DNA of 64,000 bases, from contig JAHDCO010000003.1 of assembly GCA_020629835.1 (NCBI GenBank), forward strand, positions 33,752-97,751. Direction: 5' to 3'. Position 1 is the stretch's first letter; each line of letters starts with the position of its first letter. Origin of the DNA: Granulosicoccaceae bacterium. Its GTDB lineage: Bacteria; Pseudomonadota; Gammaproteobacteria; Granulosicoccales; Granulosicoccaceae. Below the pieces are notes generated by a model. That model ran no database searches and had not been told where the DNA came from. It saw nothing but the letters and a program-made list of their open reading frames with translations. Shown in pieces: positions 16,043 to 25,084 of this stretch. Position numbers and translations under genes: made by a program.

Positions 16043-17016
16043 ACGTGGATTACCTGTTCAGCGGTCGGCCCTTTAACCGCTATTTCGATATGGACGTATT
16101 CGGGAATGCTCGCTATTTTCACGGCTTAACTTTCGCCACAAAGAATGACAAGATCAGTTACGTATCTACGCTTCGCAAAGCTCACCTTGCGCGGTTCATA
16201 AAAGAAGTACAGAGCCTGGATATCAGCGGCTATGATTTAGTAATCAGTGATTTTGAACCCATCACCGCCTGGCGTTCGCGCTTTAGCCAAATACCTTCTT
16301 TGGGTATTGGTCATCAATACGCCTTTCACCAGGGTGCGCCCTGGCCAAAGTACAACTGGGTGGGCAAAGCAGTCCTTAGCGGGTTTGCCCCCGTCAAGCG
16401 AGCTATCGGTGTGCACTGGCACCATTTCAATGGCACCGTAGTACCGCCGATCATTGACGTTGATTTAACGCATCGACCAAACCCAAAACCCTTTGCTTTA
16501 GTTTATTTGCCTTTTCACGATGCCGTATCGGCTGCCTATACGTTACAGACCATGCGACACACAAACTTTGTGTTTTACTCACCCTCACACAAAGTCATTA
16601 GCAAACAAAACAACATCACGTTAAAACCGCTATCAACCACAAGTTTCCGACAGGACTTACAAGCTTGTACGTGGTTAATATCCAGTTGCGGATTTGGCTT
16701 GGTATCTGAAGCGTTGCATTTAGGCATACCGATACTAAGTATCCCGTTGAAGGGCCAAGGGGAACAATTGGCCAATGCGATAGCTTTGGAGCAACTGGGT
16801 TATGCCGAGCGTTATCAGAGTTTTAGTCGGGAAAACGTAGAAGCCTTTTTAGACAATCATCCCATTGAAGCTGAACCAGACTTGCCCCCGATGCAGTACC
16901 CGAATGTAGCGGATGCACTGGCACGCTACTGCGCCGAAGGCGCACAAGCAAATCCACAAGCTCTGGTGGAATCGCTCTGGCAAAAAGAACCGGTGCCCGA
17001 TCAAAAAGCGGCTTAA
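15988..17016 (+). pseudogene. MJ1255/VC2487-type glycosyltransferase lacking its N-terminal strand-loop
   Basis: The conserved frame is recognisable from about 15991 (HLTRARCMAKAFKRL) and the first in-frame ATG is 16012, giving 334 residues. Family members begin with a beta strand and GxGHxTRA loop that binds the nucleotide sugar; here that start is lost and the HLTRAR part is joined to PAP2 coding sequence in another frame. The rest looks intact: VDYLFSGRPFNRYFDMDVF, DLVISDFEP, IGIGHQ-like LGIGHQYAF, and the C-terminal donor-site region SSCGFGLVSEALHLGIPIL and GQGEQLANA. Without the N-terminal loop, activity is doubtful, though translation from 16012 is possible. Confidence 0.68.
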
Positions 17017-17055
17017 GTCTTAGTTTTAATTTTTTATTTTAATAGTGCATTAAAT

Positions 17056-17817
17056 TTATTCATTGGGTCCGTCGTACGTCCATCGGTAGCCCGGTGGCGT
17101 CGGCCCTTTGTTTCTGCCACCTTGTTGTTGTTGCTCCCAGGCATGAGCCAAAATACCCACTGACCGGCTTAAGCAAAACAATCCTCTGGCCAGTGGCGCT
17201 TCGAAACCCAACGAGGCATAAATAACGGCCGTTGCTCCGTCAATATTCATCGGTACAGGCTTTCCAGCCTGTTCAGATAACCTGGACTCGATGGCTTCAC
17301 CGATATCGACATAGGTGTTATCACACACAGACTTATCGGTGGCGCGAACCAACTCCATAAGCCGTGGTGCCCTGGGGTCAGTCGGTTTATGGTAACGGTG
17401 CCCATACCCTGGTAAATACCGACTACGCTGCTGCCACATCGTCATAGCCTCTGGTACGCCGTGGTGCTCGGCAAGTAGGAACAATTCAATCGCCTGCTCA
17501 CCCGCCCCACCGTGAACATCATCGAGTAGATTCACAGCGCTACTCATGGCTTGATTTAAAGATGCACCACAGGTCATCGCCATGCGAGCTGTAGCAATGC
17601 TGGGTGCTTGTGGACCATGGTCCACAGCGGCAACAAGCGCGTGTTCAAACAACGCGGCTTGCTCATCGCTCGGCAGGGTACCGCGCAGCATTAGCCAAAT
17701 CATTTGAGCAAAGCTCACGTTACCAATTAACTGCTGAATGGGTTTCCCACGGATATCAATACGACCGGGCTCCATATCTATGATGGCTGTGCGCCACCAG
17801 TCAGAAACGTCGTTCAT
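17056..17817 (-). CDS. Citryl-CoA lyase / citrate-synthase-family protein
   Basis: 253 residues, much shorter than citrate synthase, matching the short citryl-CoA-lyase group of the same superfamily. Catalytic elements are kept: VHGGAGE (first His), YLPGYGHRYHKPTDPRAP (second His loop) and MNIDGATAVIYASLGF (Asp). Known chemistry of the group: reversible aldol cleavage of citryl-CoA or a similar 3-hydroxy-3-carboxyacyl-CoA to acetyl-CoA and a keto acid. Its ATG overlaps the stop of the class III CoA-transferase gene (ATGA), so the two form one pathway: CoA loading, then C-C cleavage. The actual acid (citrate, citramalate, malate derivative) is not determined. Confidence 0.8.
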   Translation of the reverse strand: MNDVSDWWRTAIIDMEPGRIDIRGKPIQQLIGNVSFAQMIWLMLRGTLPSDEQAALFEHALVAAVDHGPQAPSIATARMAMTCGASLNQAMSSAVNLLDDVHGGAGEQAIELFLLAEHHGVPEAMTMWQQRSRYLPGYGHRYHKPTDPRAPRLMELVRATDKSVCDNTYVDIGEAIESRLSEQAGKPVPMNIDGATAVIYASLGFEAPLARGLFCLSRSVGILAHAWEQQQQGGRNKGPTPPGYRWTYDGPNE

Positions 17818-19004
17818 AGTGCACCCTCGTTGCGAAAGGCTTCGATTTCTGAATCGCTGTAGCCCAAGTCGTAAAGTACTTTATCCGTGTCAGCGGCCAA
17901 CTCTGGCGGGCCAGAGGCCACCGTTAATGCATCGCCGTTCATTTGTATTCCTGTTCTGAGGGTTTGCACGCTGCGCCCATCGTCCAGAGTGAAGTCTGAC
18001 AGCTGATCTCTGTGACGAAATTGCGGCTGCTCTAACGCTTCTTGAACACTGAGAACCTGACCCGCTGGTACACCCAGCGCGTTTAATTCTTTTTGCCACA
18101 CGGCTGCAGGACGACTGCGTAAGACGTCCTCTAATGCAACGTTTAGAGCCAAACGATTCGCTTTTCGATCATCGCGTGTTTTAAAACGCGTATCGGTTTT
18201 CAGTTCCGATAGGCCGAGATGGTCAGCTAAAATTTCCCATTGCTCTTGCTTGTTCGCCGCGATATTTAACAGGCCATCCTGACACCGAAACGCACCAGAG
18301 GGCGCTGAAGTCAGATTTTCATTGCCCGCCGCCACGGGTACTGTTTTCCCTATCAATAAATTAGACACAGCCCAGCCCATGGTCGCCAACAGCGAATCCA
18401 GCATAGCCACATCAATGAACGACCCACGCTTCGGTGCGTTTAGCGCAGCACAGATAGCCATAGCCGCAGTTAACCCCCCTACCGTATCGGCCACCGGCCA
18501 ACCGGCTCTTAGTGGCGCGCTGGTTTCATCCCCGGTAATCGACATCACGCCAGACAAGCCTTGAATGATTTGATCGTACGCGGGCCGTCCACTTAATGGC
18601 CCGGTTTGCCCAAAACCAGAAATTGCGCAATAGATAAGGGTTGGGGATTCCTCGCGTAATTTGTCGTAATCCAACCCGAGTCGAGTCATCACACCGGGGC
18701 GAAAATTTTCAACAACAACGTCTGCTTTAGCAACAAGCTGTTTGAAGATTCGTTTACCCGAAGGGTTTTTGAGATTCAGTGCAACCGATTGTTTACCCGG
18801 GTTCTGCGCAAGAAACGACACACCCATGTTCTTTTCAGATAGAGCTTGATCAACACCTAACTGCCTGGCTAAATCCCCTCGCCCCGGTGCTTCAATTTTT
18901 ATAACCTCTGCACCCAGGTGCGCCAATTGATGGCAGCAAAACGGGCCGGCCAGCACGTTAGTTAAATCTAGTACTGTGATACCGGATAACGGTTTTGTTG
19001 TCAT
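17814..19004 (-). CDS. Class III (CaiB/BaiF) CoA-transferase
   Basis: 396 residues with the family opening LSGITVLDLTNVLAGPFC, the catalytic Asp region around AYDQIIQGLSGVM, ENFRPGVMTRLGLDY and AISGFGQTGP. These cytosolic enzymes move CoA between acyl-CoA and a free carboxylate. It is the first gene of a two-gene operon with the citryl-CoA lyase and likely charges that enzyme's substrate from succinyl-CoA or acetyl-CoA (inferred). Upstream, GGTAGT-A-ACTACC at 19089-19101 may be an operator. No transporter or regulator is adjacent. Confidence 0.87.
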   Translation of the reverse strand: MTTKPLSGITVLDLTNVLAGPFCCHQLAHLGAEVIKIEAPGRGDLARQLGVDQALSEKNMGVSFLAQNPGKQSVALNLKNPSGKRIFKQLVAKADVVVENFRPGVMTRLGLDYDKLREESPTLIYCAISGFGQTGPLSGRPAYDQIIQGLSGVMSITGDETSAPLRAGWPVADTVGGLTAAMAICAALNAPKRGSFIDVAMLDSLLATMGWAVSNLLIGKTVPVAAGNENLTSAPSGAFRCQDGLLNIAANKQEQWEILADHLGLSELKTDTRFKTRDDRKANRLALNVALEDVLRSRPAAVWQKELNALGVPAGQVLSVQEALEQPQFRHRDQLSDFTLDDGRSVQTLRTGIQMNGDALTVASGPPELAADTDKVLYDLGYSDSEIEAFRNEGAL

Positions 19005-19088
19005 ACGTATTCCAATGTTTTCTAATCTCGGTGTTGGCTAACACGCTTGGTGTTTTGCATAGAGGGGACCACCAACCCCATTAACTTC

Positions 19089-19101
19089 GGTAGTAACTAC
19101 C
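19089..19101. promoter_or_regulatory. 13-bp palindrome upstream of the CoA-transferase operon
   Basis: GGTAGTAACTACC, a perfect dyad about 85 bp before the CoA-transferase start, with a related half-site GTAGTTACC at 19139-19147. Candidate operator for an unlinked regulator. Confidence 0.35.
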
Positions 19102-19288
19102 TTTCATTCGACATCTACCTAACCGTATGAATAGTACTGTAGTTACCGATTTAGCTGCGTTCTGCGAGCCAACTCGGTGTTCCCAATATTTGGTCACTTC
19201 CCACTACATCACAATAGTTATTAACAATTAATGAAACTCTAAAACGGTCGTTCAGTATTAGTAACACCCGAAACAGATACTCCAAAGA

Positions 19289-21430
19289 ATGATCAATGTA
19301 CCCAAAACTTCATACCTCAAAACACCAGGCCGTCTGCACTTAATAAACACTGATAGTATCGCTTTTTTCCCTAGGCAAAAAACTCGATTAATCAATCTAT
19401 TAATCGTATTGACGTTTACGCTAACGGGCTGTGGAGGGGGAGGAGCAAGTCCAGAAACAAGCGGCACAAACAATTCTACTGAAGTACCAACTCAACTGGC
19501 CAGCGCCAATCCATTCGCTGTGATCGAAGGCAATAGCGCAGTCCCTATTGGAGATATCGAAAGCGTCTCGGATCTAATTGATCGAGACCCACGCCTCACA
19601 GGGCTTAAATGGATTTTAGACGAGTCTGAAGAAGCCCAGGGTCTACGACGCTCTGGCACCCAGTACACTTTGATAGCGCCTTCAAACAAAGCCTTTTCAC
19701 CCTACAGTGCACGTCAGTTGGAGAGGATGAAAAATCAAGAACACAGTTTGACAAGTTTTCTTGATTATCATTTTCTCGATAATTTGTTTTTTACTGGTTC
19801 AGAAGATGGCGAGCAAGGCCCCAACGTTCAAGGGTCAATTTTAACCTCATCGACATCCGATGGCGTATTGCATCTACATCACAAAGGCAACGTATATCCC
19901 GTCAGTGACACTTATGTTTTCGACGATGCCGTTGTTTACATCATTGATGACTTGTTTGGTACATACGGCCTGTTTGACCCCGACCCAGGCAGCATCGCAG
20001 ACAGCCTGACACAGCAATTCGGTGGCAATGTTTTCAGCAACGCGCTAAGTGTAACTAAGTGGCATGGGTTGCTGGGTAATTCAGAAAGTTCATGGACTGT
20101 ATTTCTGCCGGATTATTCAGCGGCATACGCGGTCTACAATTTTGCATCCGCCCGACACGAATATGGGCAGGCAGTGCTCGGTGACGATACGCCCCGCGCG
20201 ATACACTTTAAAAACTTCATTGAAGATCATTTGGTAGCGCATACCCGACATGAGGATACCCTACTTGATCCAGGCACCCTGACAACAGTTTCTGGAGTAC
20301 CCATTGATATTGCATTCAACAGCACTCACTTGACCGCCAATAATCACGATATTCTGGATACAAGCCCTATAGAATTTACAAACGGCTCGGTTTATAAGGT
20401 TCGTACACCGCTAATATCCAAACAGAACTCAGCCGAACCGGAGCTTACAAAAACGCTTTACCAAACCTTAGCGAATCTAGCTGCAAGGACAAACGACGAT
20501 CAGGATTTCAACCTAACAGCTGCGCATCTATTCCAAAAGATTATTGAAAGTACAGGTCAAATTGACCGTTACGATGACCCCAGTGAGCGACTGACGTTGT
20601 TTTTGCCAAAACCAAAAGTTGTCCCGTTCACCGACAATGTCATTAGGTTATACGCCGCAACAGGAGAATGGGGTAATTGCCATTATCCGTCTGCCTTGGC
20701 AAGTTTTGTTGTCCAATCAGAAAACCCGGATTTCGAACTTATTCCGGATGTTTTTCCAAACGAATTATCCGCATTGGACTATTTGCACGCCCATACGTTG
20801 GCCGGTGCGGATGAAGTGTTTTTTGGCAGTTCGATCTTTGACGAACCAAAACTCACACTTGCAGGAGAGACGCTGGATTCTACTTCCATTCTTTCAGTCT
20901 ACGAGCATAATTCAAGTTGGTCACTTACTGAGAAAGCGTTGCGTTCCTCGCTATTTGAACATATTGCGTCTCCGTCTAACGGGACTATCTACACCATTAA
21001 CTCAGAAATAAAAACATCACAGCTTACTGCTGCGGATGATGTGTGTAGCGAATCTGGCTTTAACCTGAGAGAGTCTACTGCAGCGAAAATCACCCGAGCG
21101 GGTCACACCGATTTCATGATGGCGCTTGTACGAGCAAACGAAGGTGATTCACTAGATTCAGGCGCTGCGTTTGTAACGTTCATTCCAACCAACGATGCGC
21201 TTTCAGCGCGAGCCGTGGACACGTTCACGTACCAAGAGGCTAAGGACTTCGTTGAATCACACACAACGACCAACACTACGTTATGGCCCGGCACCATTCG
21301 CTCAAGGAATCACTCTGAGTATTCGGTCACTATGGATAGCGCAGGCAATGCAAGCGTTAACGGGATCCCCGCAACCCCACTGGACGCTAGCATGCCCAAT
21401 CTATATATACTCAACAGCGCACTAGATTAA
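19289..21430 (+). CDS. Multi-fasciclin (FAS1) domain lipoprotein
   Basis: 713 residues. Hydrophobic segment LINLLIVLTFTLTGC with lipobox LTGC, Cys at about 48, followed by a Gly/Ser/Thr linker, so it is probably a surface or outer-membrane lipoprotein. The 30-residue stretch before the hydrophobic core is long for a signal peptide, yet no later start codon fits. FAS1-like elements recur four times: YTLIAPSNKAFSPYS (about 125), WTVFLPDYSAAYAVYN (about 270), LTLFLPKPKVVPF (about 430) and FVTFIPTNDALSAR (about 630), with H2-type endings such as NGSVYKV. FAS1 proteins mediate adhesion or matrix attachment. Monocistronic, flanked by non-coding gaps. Confidence 0.8.
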   Translation: MINVPKTSYLKTPGRLHLINTDSIAFFPRQKTRLINLLIVLTFTLTGCGGGGASPETSGTNNSTEVPTQLASANPFAVIEGNSAVPIGDIESVSDLIDRDPRLTGLKWILDESEEAQGLRRSGTQYTLIAPSNKAFSPYSARQLERMKNQEHSLTSFLDYHFLDNLFFTGSEDGEQGPNVQGSILTSSTSDGVLHLHHKGNVYPVSDTYVFDDAVVYIIDDLFGTYGLFDPDPGSIADSLTQQFGGNVFSNALSVTKWHGLLGNSESSWTVFLPDYSAAYAVYNFASARHEYGQAVLGDDTPRAIHFKNFIEDHLVAHTRHEDTLLDPGTLTTVSGVPIDIAFNSTHLTANNHDILDTSPIEFTNGSVYKVRTPLISKQNSAEPELTKTLYQTLANLAARTNDDQDFNLTAAHLFQKIIESTGQIDRYDDPSERLTLFLPKPKVVPFTDNVIRLYAATGEWGNCHYPSALASFVVQSENPDFELIPDVFPNELSALDYLHAHTLAGADEVFFGSSIFDEPKLTLAGETLDSTSILSVYEHNSSWSLTEKALRSSLFEHIASPSNGTIYTINSEIKTSQLTAADDVCSESGFNLRESTAAKITRAGHTDFMMALVRANEGDSLDSGAAFVTFIPTNDALSARAVDTFTYQEAKDFVESHTTTNTTLWPGTIRSRNHSEYSVTMDSAGNASVNGIPATPLDASMPNLYILNSALD

Positions 21431-21648
21431 CGAGACCTCGATACTGCACGCTTTCCAGAATACGCGGTAGCAATTGATGACCAAGCCAGATCGTGGGTTT
21501 GATGCCTCAGACGTAGCAGTCCCGCATCAACCCACGCTCTGTCAGTAAAATTCAGGCGCTTTTCCAGTCATCAAATAACCGAGCACCGAATACCGACTGG
21601 CGTTGAAGGTTGTTATCCACACGAATAAAAATTTAACTATGCTGGATT

Positions 21649-22704
21649 TTAGAACGACGCTGATTCGTCCCTAAGCAGCTTGTTAATTAATGATTGCAAT
21701 TCCGCGCCTCGATAAAAATCGGGACCAGCTTCACCCTTATTCTGAATTGCATTCACGAAGCGATGGTAGTTTGAGGGTACTTCCGGGCAATCGATTTCTT
21801 CCCAAATCGCGTCCTTCAAGTTATCACCTATACACACATTGAGACGGCTCTCGTTATTTTCAAATAACACTTCCATTCCACCTTCGTCGCCATACAAACG
21901 CAGTCGAAGATCGTTGTGATGACCGCTAGCAAAGCGAGTTGCAGCGATGGTACCCAGCGCTCCATTTGATAACTGCGCGCACATGACAAAACTATCATTT
22001 GCATCAAGGCTGTACTTTCCAATCTGGTTTTTGGGCGACGTTGATGGCATTTTATCGAACGTGTGCATTTTCGATGATACATTCACTGGCATCTGACCCA
22101 TAACGAATGTTGCAAAGTCGATTATGTGAATACCAACATCCCCCAATACCCCATTGGATCCGTGCTCCGTGGACAACCGCCATAGCCATTGAGGACTCGA
22201 TTTCCAGTCACCCCACGCCGATTGAGTCAACCAGCTTTGCAAATAGGACGCTTCAAAATGTCGAATGTTTCCAATCTCTCCGCTACTCACCAATTGCGCA
22301 GCCTTTTGTACCGCAGGCACCGCACGATAAGTAAGATTTAGTAAGTGAATGATATCCTCGTGGTTGGCTTTATCCGCCAACTCTTTTGCTTGCTGGTAGG
22401 AAAGAGCCAATGGCTTTTCACATAGCACGTGTTTATGTGCTTCAATGAGCGGTAGAGTTGTAGGGTAATGGGCGCTATCAGGCGTTACATTGGATACGGC
22501 ATCAAACTTCCCCCAGTCAATGGCGTCCTCTACGGATGTAAACTCATTTTTAATGGAGTTTCTTTCGCAGAATTCGCCCAGTTGATTTTTGTTCGTATCC
22601 ACAGCTCCAACAATCAGTGCATCGTTAATAGTCCGATAGGCGTCTGCATGACTTTGAGCCATATGACCCGTACCTACAATTAGGATTCTTACCAGTTCAG
22701 ACAT
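21649..22704 (-). CDS. Gfo/Idh/MocA-family oxidoreductase (ThuB-like by context)
   Basis: 351 residues. N-terminal Rossmann fold with RILIVGTGHMAQSHADAY, the EKPLALSYQQAKEL motif in which Lys is catalytic, and a C-terminal alpha/beta substrate domain with GDVGIHIIDFATFV. These enzymes oxidise or reduce sugars, inositols or sugar acids using NAD(P). The start overlaps the thuA stop by 1 nt (TAATG), so co-translation is expected. In rhizobia, thuA is paired with thuB of this family for 3-keto-disaccharide metabolism of trehalose/maltitol; the same role is inferred here. Confidence 0.86.
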   Translation of the reverse strand: MSELVRILIVGTGHMAQSHADAYRTINDALIVGAVDTNKNQLGEFCERNSIKNEFTSVEDAIDWGKFDAVSNVTPDSAHYPTTLPLIEAHKHVLCEKPLALSYQQAKELADKANHEDIIHLLNLTYRAVPAVQKAAQLVSSGEIGNIRHFEASYLQSWLTQSAWGDWKSSPQWLWRLSTEHGSNGVLGDVGIHIIDFATFVMGQMPVNVSSKMHTFDKMPSTSPKNQIGKYSLDANDSFVMCAQLSNGALGTIAATRFASGHHNDLRLRLYGDEGGMEVLFENNESRLNVCIGDNLKDAIWEEIDCPEVPSNYHRFVNAIQNKGEAGPDFYRGAELQSLINKLLRDESASF

Positions 22705-23519
22705 TATTTAAACCCTAGATCACCGTCAGCATGCAATTTGGCACCACGCTCTGTAAGCGGCTCAAGGGAATCTTGTACGCTTCGATTTGGCGCATCATTA
22801 ACGGTAGATATTCTCTGTTTGTCGTTTTTGGCCCAACGAACCGCATTTCTCAGCACAAGCTGAACGTTCGCATCATGATAAGTAGGGTAGGTTTCATGGC
22901 CCGGCCGAAAGTAGAAAACATTTCCGGCACCACGCTTGTACGTTAATCCAGATCGAAACACTTCCCCACCTTGAAACCAACTAATAAATACAGTTTCAAG
23001 CGGCTCTGGCACCGAGAACGGTTCTCCATACATCTCTTCGTATTCCAATTCAAAATACGCAGGCAGCCCTTTTACAATCGGATGGTTTTTACTGGTAACC
23101 CATAATCGTTCACGTTCCCCGGCTTCACGCCAGGTGAGATTGCACGCCGTTCCCATTAATTGTTTAAAAACCTTTGAGAAGTGTGCTGAGTGCAGTAATA
23201 TCAATCCCATACCTGCCCATACATGCTCAACAACCCGTTGGACAACCACATCATCTACATCAGAGTGTGCCGCATGTGCCCACCATATAAGTACATCGGT
23301 GTCTGCTAACCGAGCCTGTGTCAAACCATGTTCCGGCTCCTGCAAGGTTGCGGTTGTAGCTGAAATATCATCGGCTTGATTCAATGCTTCTGCGATACAG
23401 CCATGCATCCCTTTCGGATAGAGATCAGCAACGATTTTATTCGTACGCTCATGAACATTCTCGCCCCACACGATGGTCTTAATAGTCACTTCTAAATTCC
23501 TGGGATAATTTATTTTCAT
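22704..23519 (-). CDS. thuA: ThuA-like trehalose-utilisation protein
   Basis: 271 residues. It follows the ThuA family end to end: [74 protein letters not shown] and [14 protein letters not shown]. ThuA is a class I glutamine-amidotransferase-like fold without the amidotransferase function, needed in rhizobia for growth on trehalose and related disaccharides. The C-terminal 30 residues extend slightly beyond the core. It lies 75 bp after the binding-protein gene and is coupled to the Gfo/Idh dehydrogenase, giving a thuE/A/B-like set. Confidence 0.88.
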   Translation of the reverse strand: MKINYPRNLEVTIKTIVWGENVHERTNKIVADLYPKGMHGCIAEALNQADDISATTATLQEPEHGLTQARLADTDVLIWWAHAAHSDVDDVVVQRVVEHVWAGMGLILLHSAHFSKVFKQLMGTACNLTWREAGERERLWVTSKNHPIVKGLPAYFELEYEEMYGEPFSVPEPLETVFISWFQGGEVFRSGLTYKRGAGNVFYFRPGHETYPTYHDANVQLVLRNAVRWAKNDKQRISTVNDAPNRSVQDSLEPLTERGAKLHADGDLGFK

Positions 23520-23594
23520 ATCACATGCGCTCTGGAAGATGTCCAGAGCGCATGGGTTGCGTTAAACATACCTATAGATTAATACACCGAACAG

Positions 23595-24947
23595 CTACTT
23601 CATTGCGGCCCAACTTCTCTGAATATCCGCAGCAACTTCCGAAGCGGACTTCCCGCTAGCGTAGTCCACCATTCCGCTCCAAAATGTACCCGCACCCACT
23701 GCGCCCGGCATAAGATCAGAACCATCAAACCGAAACGTCGTGGCATTAGTCAAAACATCACCTTGCTTACGCAATGTTTCACTGTGATAGGTGTTGGGAT
23801 TAACGCCTTTGTGTGGCGTTAAAAAACCTTGCGTTTCAATCGACATCCAAATTTCATGGGCAAACGGCGTTTTAAGAAACTCGATAAAGCCGCGAGCAGC
23901 ATCACTGTCTTTTGTAATCGATACCAATGTACCCGCCCCGAGCACAGGGTTTCCAAATGATTTTTCCGCATAAGCTGGGAAATAAAAGAAATCAGCATCT
24001 TCACCAACCACAGTATTTTCAGGAAAAAACGCTGGAATAAAAGACGCCTGACGATGCATGTAACACTGTGGAGGGTTAGTGAATAAACCTTTGGGGCTGT
24101 CCCGAAAATCGGTTGACGCTACAGCCCTGGCCCCACCCGCAACAGTGTCATCATTGAGAATAAAGGTACCAAACTCTTCAATGGCAGCCACAATACGTGG
24201 GTCATTAAATGGGATTTCATTTTTTACCCACTGGTCATACACATCGGCAGGTTGCGTTCGTAGCAACAGGTCTTCAACCCAGTCGGTAGCTGGCCAACCG
24301 GTTGCGCCTCCGGAACCTAATCCGATACACCACGGTGTCCCTCCATCCGAAACTATTTGCTCAGTAAGGGCTTTGAGCTCCTCCATTGACTCAGGAACGT
24401 CATAACCTGCATCAGTAAAATTTTCAGGTACGTACCAGACGAGTGATTTAACGTTTACGTTGTAAGAAAAGCTATAAAAACCTTCTATACCCTCACACCT
24501 TCCAAGCGATACCCAAGACGATCCCGCTGCATAGTTATCGGCCATCCACTGTTCTGTCTCATCGCCTAACGGCGCTAAAAGATTTCGGGCTGCAAGATCA
24601 CATGCCAAGCCGGGCTGAGGAAATACTGCAAGGTTCGGCGCGGAACCGGCTTCTGTGTCGATAACGATTTGTTGTTCGAAACTATCAGACCCATTTTGAA
24701 TGACCAATGCACCGGTAGCCGATTCGAAATAAGCCAAAACGGCCTCTGCTGCTGCTGCATCCGGACCCAACCACGGTGATGCAATGGTGAGTTTCTGCCC
24801 TTCATAATCGTGGGCATAAGCAAACGCCTCGTAACTCTCCCAATTAAATTCGCCCTCGCCGAGCGGCACGATAAAGTCAGTTTCAGCAACTACACCGTGA
24901 CACGCCATCATCATCACGACGACTGCAGTGGATGTTAGTTTTCTCAT
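23595..24947 (-). CDS. ABC-transporter alpha-glucoside-binding protein (AglE/ThuE-like)
   Basis: 450 residues from ATG 24947 (MRKLTSTAVVVMMMACHGVVAE, a Sec signal peptide); the open frame begins 25 codons earlier without signal character. The mature part FIVPLGEGEFNWESYEAF and LTIASPWLGPDAAAAEAVLAY follows the family 1 alpha-glucoside binding proteins. It should bind a disaccharide in the periplasm and deliver it to an ABC permease. None of the permease or ATPase genes (aglFGK/thuFGK) is adjacent, so the partner must be encoded elsewhere or the protein is an orphan. It is divergent from a LysR gene across a 137-bp gap with a clear palindrome. Confidence 0.87.
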   Translation of the reverse strand: MRKLTSTAVVVMMMACHGVVAETDFIVPLGEGEFNWESYEAFAYAHDYEGQKLTIASPWLGPDAAAAEAVLAYFESATGALVIQNGSDSFEQQIVIDTEAGSAPNLAVFPQPGLACDLAARNLLAPLGDETEQWMADNYAAGSSWVSLGRCEGIEGFYSFSYNVNVKSLVWYVPENFTDAGYDVPESMEELKALTEQIVSDGGTPWCIGLGSGGATGWPATDWVEDLLLRTQPADVYDQWVKNEIPFNDPRIVAAIEEFGTFILNDDTVAGGARAVASTDFRDSPKGLFTNPPQCYMHRQASFIPAFFPENTVVGEDADFFYFPAYAEKSFGNPVLGAGTLVSITKDSDAARGFIEFLKTPFAHEIWMSIETQGFLTPHKGVNPNTYHSETLRKQGDVLTNATTFRFDGSDLMPGAVGAGTFWSGMVDYASGKSASEVAADIQRSWAAMK

Positions 24948-25055
24948 GCTTATTTCCCTCCGTTTAAGTGGTACCACGGTTGATCTGTGGCAGGTACAGG
25001 CGGAGGATGTTAGCCAAGCCAATTCAATTAATGAAATACGTTTTTTCGTGATTAA

Positions 25056-25072
25056 TATAGATTTTATCTATA
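25056..25072. promoter_or_regulatory. LysR-type operator between the binding protein and LysR genes
   Basis: TATAGAT-TTT-ATCTATA, a perfect dyad that contains a T-N11-A box, 13 bp before the LysR ATG. It overlaps a TATACT hexamer (25069-25074) that may be the LysR -10 box, so binding there would give autorepression, the usual LysR arrangement. The divergent target would be the binding protein-thuA operon. Confidence 0.55.
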
Positions 25073-25084
25073 CTATGATCGGCT

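Noticed and set aside
21480..21545. Possible radC 3' end duplicate (GCATCAACCCACGCTC also occurs near 34520)
   Set aside because: Only about 15 bp are shared and no further RadC-like codons are found; likely chance or a short hairpin.
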